Below, piece after piece: positions 43,661 to 47,776 of a stretch of DNA of 47,776 nucleotides; positions within the stretch are counted from its first letter, which is position 1, and every line of letters starts with the position of its first letter. Location: NCBI GenBank assembly GCA_902494585.1, contig CABUUD010000004.1, positions 1-47,776 on the forward strand, in the 5' to 3' direction. The notes below the pieces were generated by a model. That model did not search any database, was not told the origin of the DNA, and worked only from the letters and a program-made list of their open reading frames with translations. This stretch comes from an uncultured Collinsella sp. GTDB lineage: Bacteria > Actinomycetota > Coriobacteriia > Coriobacteriales > Coriobacteriaceae. Position numbers and translations under genes: made by a program.

Positions 43661-45064
43661 TTAGGCGGAGGGGAAGGCCTTGGTGAGACCGGCGCGCGTC
43701 TGCGTGTCGGTCTTTTGGTAGATAGAGCTCAGGTGGCGCTGCACCATGCGCATCGAGATACCGAGCTCCTCGGCGACCTGCTTGAGCGGGCGTTCATCCT
43801 GGGTCACGGCTATGAGCACGTCGACTTCGCGCGGGGTGAGAGCGTGGTTGGCGATGAAGGCCTGGCGTTGCTCCTCGATGGTGGGGGCGGCGAGTGCTTC
43901 TTCTGCCAGCTGCTCGCGCTCGCGCTCCTGCTCGGTTTGGGGCAGGCGGAACAGGCCCGCGGCTACAAACGCCACACTCGCCGCCACAAGCAGCATGAGC
44001 GCACCGATCATGATGAGGGCAACGTTGCCCGAGATCACGAGGGCAAGCGAGATGCCCGATGTAGTGAATGCACATACATTGTTGGCGGCGCGCCCCATGC
44101 CGGCCCAGAGGGCGGGTGCATGCATGCGCGGTGCCAGCTGTGTAAAGGTGGCGGTAAAGAACGTGACAAAAAAGCCCGAGCTCAGGTAAAAGACGACAAG
44201 GCCTAGGTTGGGATCGGCGCCGGCCTCCACGGCCAGGATGGAAATGGTCGAGAGCACGGCGATGCCGAGCATGACAAGCCCCATGTAGCGGCGCTCGGCA
44301 AGGTCAAAGATAAGACCGGCGGCAAGGCCGCTTGCCGCCAAAAAGAGGCGCGGCCAAGTCTGCACGGCAATGGTGCCGTGGGCGTTGGAGAGTGTGACCA
44401 CGTTGTCGAGGGTGGAGAACAGACAGGCAAGAATCATGACGAGCGCGATGCTCCAGCATGCCTGTTTGGCGAGGGCATGAGAGGACTCAGCAAAGGGATT
44501 GATGGCGGGGCTGGAGCTCTCGGCAGCCTTTAGGGGAACGACGCTGAGGGCGGATATGGCGATAGTCGCTATGCCAAGGACGATGAGCTCTGCGATACCG
44601 CCGCAATTGAGCAGGTTGACGGCGAACTGCATCAGGATGCCCGCGGCATATGCCGCTCCCGCACCGGTGGCGAGCTTGGGATCGTCTTGAAACGCCAGTG
44701 AAAAGGCGTAGTGCGTAGCGGCGCCCAACAGGCCGAGTCCGAGGAATGCGAGGCAGCCCAGAATCTCGAGGGCAAGCGAACCCGTGGGGGACTGGATCTG
44801 GGTCAATCCCAGGATGGCGATGGGAACGGCGGCGCTGACAACTGCCTGGGGCTGGCCTTTGCGTTGGGCGAGACCGAGCAGTGGTGCATATCCGATAAAG
44901 CCGATGACGCTGGCGCCAAGGATAAAGCCCTGTGCGATCACAACGCGTTCGGCACCGGCGAGCAGCCCGACGTTGACGTCGAAGCGAAACTCGGCGGCAA
45001 GGAAGGCGAAGGTGAAGAGCGCGAGTGCCAGAAGCGCGTTGATTTTAGACCTGCTCAGGTTCAA
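43661..45064 (-). CDS. Membrane LuxR-type regulator (MFS-like helices plus HTH)
   Basis: The product (467 residues) has about 12 hydrophobic helices through residue 385 (MFS-like, no obvious transporter motif), an acidic linker of about 20 residues (QEREREQLAEEALAAPTIEEQ) and a C-terminal GerE/LuxR helix-turn-helix: LTPREVDVLIAVTQDERPLKQVAEELGISMRMVQRHLSSIYQKTDTQTRAGL. Such membrane-anchored LuxR proteins are frequent in Coriobacteriia. The TTG start has AAAGGA six bases upstream. The neighbouring surface-protein genes at 45.3 and 47.6 kb share an inverted repeat and could be its targets; that is inference. Confidence 0.88.
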   Translation of the reverse strand: MNLSRSKINALLALALFTFAFLAAEFRFDVNVGLLAGAERVVIAQGFILGASVIGFIGYAPLLGLAQRKGQPQAVVSAAVPIAILGLTQIQSPTGSLALEILGCLAFLGLGLLGAATHYAFSLAFQDDPKLATGAGAAYAAGILMQFAVNLLNCGGIAELIVLGIATIAISALSVVPLKAAESSSPAINPFAESSHALAKQACWSIALVMILACLFSTLDNVVTLSNAHGTIAVQTWPRLFLAASGLAAGLIFDLAERRYMGLVMLGIAVLSTISILAVEAGADPNLGLVVFYLSSGFFVTFFTATFTQLAPRMHAPALWAGMGRAANNVCAFTTSGISLALVISGNVALIMIGALMLLVAASVAFVAAGLFRLPQTEQEREREQLAEEALAAPTIEEQRQAFIANHALTPREVDVLIAVTQDERPLKQVAEELGISMRMVQRHLSSIYQKTDTQTRAGLTKAFPSA

Positions 45065-45167
45065 GGACGGTCCTTTGGGTGGACGAATAATCGTGTCCTC
45101 GATTGTAGCGTTCCCGGGACGAGTGTGGCGATGGCGAAATCATATTGAATTAAACCGCAGGTAGAGG

Positions 45168-45193
45168 CCTAGGTTCACATCTACGAACCTAGG
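45168..45193. promoter_or_regulatory. CCTAGGTTC-N8-GAACCTAGG dyad
   Basis: A perfect 9-bp dyad with eight bases between the halves, about 100 bases upstream of the surface protein gene. The half-site TAGGTTC recurs in the dyad at 47517, before the next surface protein gene. Confidence 0.6.
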
Positions 45194-45229
45194 CATACGG
45201 AGTCATTTGGCACATCTTGGTGGTACAGA

Positions 45230-45264
45230 ACCACCGCAAAGGGGACAGGCACCTTTGTGGTGGT
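45230..45264. repeat. ACCACC-CAAAGG palindromic repeat, copy 3
   Basis: ACCACCGCAAAGG (45230-45242) pairs with CCTTTGTGGTGGT (45252-45264) with one G-T pair. Loop GGACAGGCA. It lies 26 bases before the surface protein start. Confidence 0.85.
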
Positions 45265-45290
45265 ATGTCCCTACGACCAAGGAGGCCGTT

Positions 45291-47273
45291 ATGAACGTAA
45301 GCCACTTTGACAAGCAAGCTCAACGTGAGTCCACCTGCTCGCTGGCTCACGGTACCTGGCGTTGTGTGGGTGCCAAAATAGCTTGCGCCGGCGCGTGTGC
45401 GCTTATGGTCGGTCAGTTGCTGCTGCCGAGCGTGGCGCTGGCGACGGAATGCGCCGATCCCGCCGCCGGGACGGATGAGGTTGTCGCGGTTCCGGTGACG
45501 CCGGCGGTTGCGGAGGATACGGCGGCTCCGGCGCCGGTACCGGTGGCTCCGGCTGCGCCGATGACTGACGCGGCTCCGGCGGCACCGTCCACGGCAGAAG
45601 CTCAGCAAGATCAGCAGGACGCACCGGCGGCAACGGTGAACGATACGGTTGCTGTCAACCAAGATGGCTCTCTTGGTGGCACCGACAGCTCGTCGGCAAA
45701 CAACGCCATCATGCCCTGCGGTGTGACCGATGTTGTTGGCGGCAGCGACGTTAGGGTCAATACGACCGTGGTTCCCCGCTACACGGACTGTGTGCTTCCG
45801 TGCAATGTCACACTCGAAAAGGGCCAGCCGTATACCCACGATTTTCCCGATGTTGAGGGTGGCATTCCAGAAGCGCTTGCGAGCGAAGTCGTCGAGGTTA
45901 AGTACTACAGGGCCGATGCCGCTTCGGGCACTCTGGTCGAAGTTCAGGATGCATCCATGTCCGACGTGACGGCTCGCTTCGAACCCGCTGGCGATCACAT
46001 GAGGCTGACGCTGACCTTTACGGGTGGCGCGGCAGGCGGCTCGTATCGACTCACGCGCAATGAGGCTCTCTATATTGGCTCGGCACTGGAGTATACCGGA
46101 ACTGACTATGAAGACAGCTCGACTATCGTCAACGAAACCAGGTACGATTATTACCTCCGCTATGCCATCAATAGCGAAATTACGCTTGTTGCATCGGAAA
46201 ACGAAGCCCTCCATAACCTGAATGTCAACGACGTGAAGACCGACTACGCGCCCGGCGAGGCGCCGCGCGCGACTGCGACGGTCCCCGCTGCCGATGCCGA
46301 CAAGTACGAGATCGCCTACGAGTGCTGGGAAGAGATGGATGCCAGCGACCCCGCGGAGCTCACGCCCGTTGCCTTCTGGTATTCCGATCCCGCCAAGTAT
46401 CCGACGGGCGCGAGGAGGATCGAACACTTCGAAGAGGGCAAGTTCTACATGTATTCCGTCGAGCTGAGGCTCAAGGGCGACAATACCGTGGGCAATGACT
46501 GCATGATGTACGTCAACGGCCATTGGACGCACCACATCAAGACCGTCAACGGCGTCTTCGCGCCAAACGCTGACAATATGCTGTGCGAGCAGCCGATCGA
46601 CGAATGGCGGGCCATCGACGTTATAGAGATCAACGGCGCCACGACCACCTTCAAGGCGGGCGATAAGCCGGTCTTTACGGCGAATGTTCCGACGGGCTCC
46701 AACTCCCTTCCTCAGTGTGAGTACTGGACGGGTAGCGACGGCAGCGAAGTGAACTCTCAGAAGTTCTGGGATCAGAACATCACGAACCACATCGACGCCT
46801 TTAAACCTGGCGTGACCTATCGCTACGGTATCTACCTCAAGCCCGCGCGCGGATTCTACTTTACGCCCAACACCAAGCTGGTGATCAACGGCCAGGAGTG
46901 CGGCTACCAGATGGGCGAAGCGAGTGTAGTTGATCCCGAGAGCGGCTGTATCTTCACTCTGTGGCTCAACACCGATCTGACGTTTACGCCCGAGGCCACG
47001 CCGGCTCCGGTCGACCCCGAAAAGCCCGCGCCGCAGCCTGAGGTCAAGCCTGAGCCCAAGCCCGAGGTGAAGCCCGAGACCAAGCCCGCGGCTAAACCGG
47101 TCACGACAACCACCACGGCCAAGACGGTTGAGAAAACCACGCAGGCCAAGAAGGGCGATGCTGTCCTGGCTACCACGGGGGATACCACCGCGATGACGGT
47201 CGCCGCCCTAGGCATCGCCGGCGCAACCGTAGCCGCCGCCGGCATCGCCGCAACCAAGCGCCGCAAGCGTTAG
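45291..47273 (+). CDS. Sortase-anchored surface protein with LxxTG-type signal
   Basis: The product (660 residues) is exported and probably covalently wall-linked. The N-terminal signal peptide ends near residue 50 (hydrophobic core CALMVGQLLLPSVALA). An Ala/Pro-rich low-complexity stretch follows, then a large domain of about 460 residues with beta-rich sections such as YYRADAASGTLVEVQDASMSDVTARFEPAG and a later ITFKAGDKPVFTANVPTGS type repeat. A Pro-rich spacer of PEPKPEVKPETKP type leads to the sorting signal LATTG at residue 626, then a hydrophobic helix and RRKR tail. The signal LATTG deviates from LPXTG. ATG 45291 follows AAGGAGG. The sortase gene at 30.3 kb may be a partner. Confidence 0.85.
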   Translation: MNVSHFDKQAQRESTCSLAHGTWRCVGAKIACAGACALMVGQLLLPSVALATECADPAAGTDEVVAVPVTPAVAEDTAAPAPVPVAPAAPMTDAAPAAPSTAEAQQDQQDAPAATVNDTVAVNQDGSLGGTDSSSANNAIMPCGVTDVVGGSDVRVNTTVVPRYTDCVLPCNVTLEKGQPYTHDFPDVEGGIPEALASEVVEVKYYRADAASGTLVEVQDASMSDVTARFEPAGDHMRLTLTFTGGAAGGSYRLTRNEALYIGSALEYTGTDYEDSSTIVNETRYDYYLRYAINSEITLVASENEALHNLNVNDVKTDYAPGEAPRATATVPAADADKYEIAYECWEEMDASDPAELTPVAFWYSDPAKYPTGARRIEHFEEGKFYMYSVELRLKGDNTVGNDCMMYVNGHWTHHIKTVNGVFAPNADNMLCEQPIDEWRAIDVIEINGATTTFKAGDKPVFTANVPTGSNSLPQCEYWTGSDGSEVNSQKFWDQNITNHIDAFKPGVTYRYGIYLKPARGFYFTPNTKLVINGQECGYQMGEASVVDPESGCIFTLWLNTDLTFTPEATPAPVDPEKPAPQPEVKPEPKPEVKPETKPAAKPVTTTTTAKTVEKTTQAKKGDAVLATTGDTTAMTVAALGIAGATVAAAGIAATKRRKR

Positions 47274-47309
47274 GTTTTGGCGGCGGCGCCCATCCTCGGC
47301 TTTAGCAAA

Positions 47310-47366
47310 ATCTCAATCTGTAACACCAAGCCAGTCAAAACGGCCCTAGATGTTACAGATTGAGAT
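47310..47366. repeat. TCTCAATCTGTAACA hairpin, first of a tandem pair
   Basis: ATCTCAATCTGTAACA (47310-47325) pairs with TGTTACAGATTGAGAT (47351-47366). It matches the hairpin at 47391 except for a compensated base pair. Confidence 0.8.
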
Positions 47367-47390
47367 GAACCGAATGGCCGTCAATCTAAT

Positions 47391-47447
47391 GTCTCGATCT
47401 GTAACACCAGGCGGGGAATTTGACCTCTAACTGTTACAGATCGAGAC
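47391..47447. repeat. TCTCGATCTGTAACA hairpin, second of the pair
   Basis: GTCTCGATCTGTAACA (47391-47406) pairs with TGTTACAGATCGAGAC (47432-47447). Where the first copy has A-T, this one has G-C at the same paired position. Loops differ in sequence. Confidence 0.8.
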
Positions 47448-47469
47448 AAACTGGCCGGCCGAGTCCAGA

Positions 47470-47504
47470 ACCACCGCAAAGGTGCCTGTCCCCTTTGCGG
47501 TGGT
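47470..47504. repeat. ACCACC-CAAAGG palindromic repeat, copy 4 (loop inverted)
   Basis: ACCACCGCAAAGG (47470-47482) pairs perfectly with CCTTTGCGGTGGT (47492-47504). The loop is TGCCTGTCC, the reverse complement of GGACAGGCA in copy 3. Confidence 0.85.
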
Positions 47505-47516
47505 TTGCGCAGGTAG

Positions 47517-47549
47517 AACGGTAGGTTCGTATATATGAACCTACCGTTC
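47517..47549. promoter_or_regulatory. GGTAGGTTC-N8-GAACCTACC dyad
   Basis: AACGGTAGGTTC pairs perfectly with GAACCTACCGTT around GTATATAT, about 60 bases before the last gene. Shares TAGGTTC half-sites with the dyad at 45168. Confidence 0.6.
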
Positions 47550-47609
47550 GCTTTGTTTTTGAACAACGATTACGCTGGATGACTTTTGGTTTGCAGGAAA
47601 GGAACGACC

Positions 47610-47776
47610 ATGAGGTGGACTACTGCTCGAGCGCTTTGCCGACGGCTGACGGTTGCCACGGTGACCCTCGCGATGGTGACGGGTTCGTTTCCCGCGGGCG
47701 CGTTTGCTGAGGCCCTCAACACCGACGGCACTTTTGTGCAGACGGATAACGGCCAAGCAGCCGACGCCGCTCCCGC
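47610..47776 (+). CDS. Secreted or surface protein, cut by window end
   Basis: Only the first 55 codons are present. The start ATG at 47610 follows GGAAAGGA. A basic start (RWTTARALCRRL) and a hydrophobic core (TVATVTLAMVTGSFPAGAFA) form a clear signal peptide with a likely cleavage after AFA. A Ser/Thr/Ala-rich stretch begins after it. The tandem position after another exported protein gene suggests a surface-protein locus. Confidence 0.75.
   Translation, partial: MRWTTARALCRRLTVATVTLAMVTGSFPAGAFAEALNTDGTFVQTDNGQAADAAP

Noticed and set aside
47381..47756. Minus-strand frames at the right end of the window.
   Set aside because: They cross hairpins and the signal-peptide gene on the plus strand, with no ribosome site or domain.

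Overview
The window looks like a chromosomal segment of a Collinsella-type gut actinobacterium (class Coriobacteriia). The evidence is the high-GC coding sequence, the recF-dciA-gyrB-gyrA-tRNA(Ile)-tRNA(Ala) order typical of Actinomycetota near the origin, the membrane-bound LuxR-type regulator and sortase/LxxTG surface proteins common in Coriobacteriia, and intergenic regions crowded with palindromic repeats. The genus is an inference; the class is better supported. Almost all long genes lie on the + strand, so the replication origin is probably upstream of base 1.

Layout. 1-5.9 kb: end of recF, a DciA/DUF721 gene, gyrB and gyrA. 6.1-6.5 kb: tRNA-Ile, tRNA-Ala and an identical second tRNA-Ile. 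6.6-10 kb: a bifunctional-nuclease-domain protein, two unknown small proteins and typA. 10-13.3 kb (mostly - strand): a bactofilin-like membrane protein, a TRIC-type channel and a DUF559/AbiEi-like nuclease gene bracketed by two near-identical palindromic repeats. 13.4-13.9 kb: a tRNA-like sequence and two genuine tRNA-Ser genes. 14.4-17.7 kb: rpsF-ssb-rpsR-rplI and dnaB. 17.8-21.2 kb: purA, purD and a Nudix ADP-ribose pyrophosphatase. 21.4-24.1 kb: an ABC exporter and an unknown membrane protein. 24.4-29.4 kb: carA and carB behind a PyrR-like RNA site. 29.8-31.8 kb: purE, a class B sortase and a MoaE-like protein. 31.9-33.1 kb (- strand): a CmpB-type membrane protein. 33.4-37.0 kb: purF, purM, purN. 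37.2-39.5 kb: a lone PTS IIA protein, a PrsA-like foldase and yqeY. 39.9-42.9 kb: an amino-acid ABC importer. 43-45 kb: a cytidylate-kinase-like gene converging on a LuxR/MFS fusion regulator. 45.3 kb to the end: two exported surface proteins, the second cut by the window edge.

The coding theme is housekeeping: DNA topology and replication, translation, de novo purine synthesis (purA, D, E, F, M, N scattered over 20 kb) and the first step of pyrimidine synthesis. The sortase and the LxxTG surface protein may work together.

The most unusual content is non-coding. At least five families of structured intergenic repeats occur. One (about 21.2 and 39.6 kb) keeps conserved blocks while its stem sequences change completely but stay complementary, and its core reappears between gyrB and gyrA. 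Another has a fixed stem with a loop found in both orientations. A third consists of two hairpins that differ by a compensatory base pair. A tRNA-like element with an intact acceptor and T arm but a replaced middle also occurs. No transposase, integrase or CRISPR array was seen.
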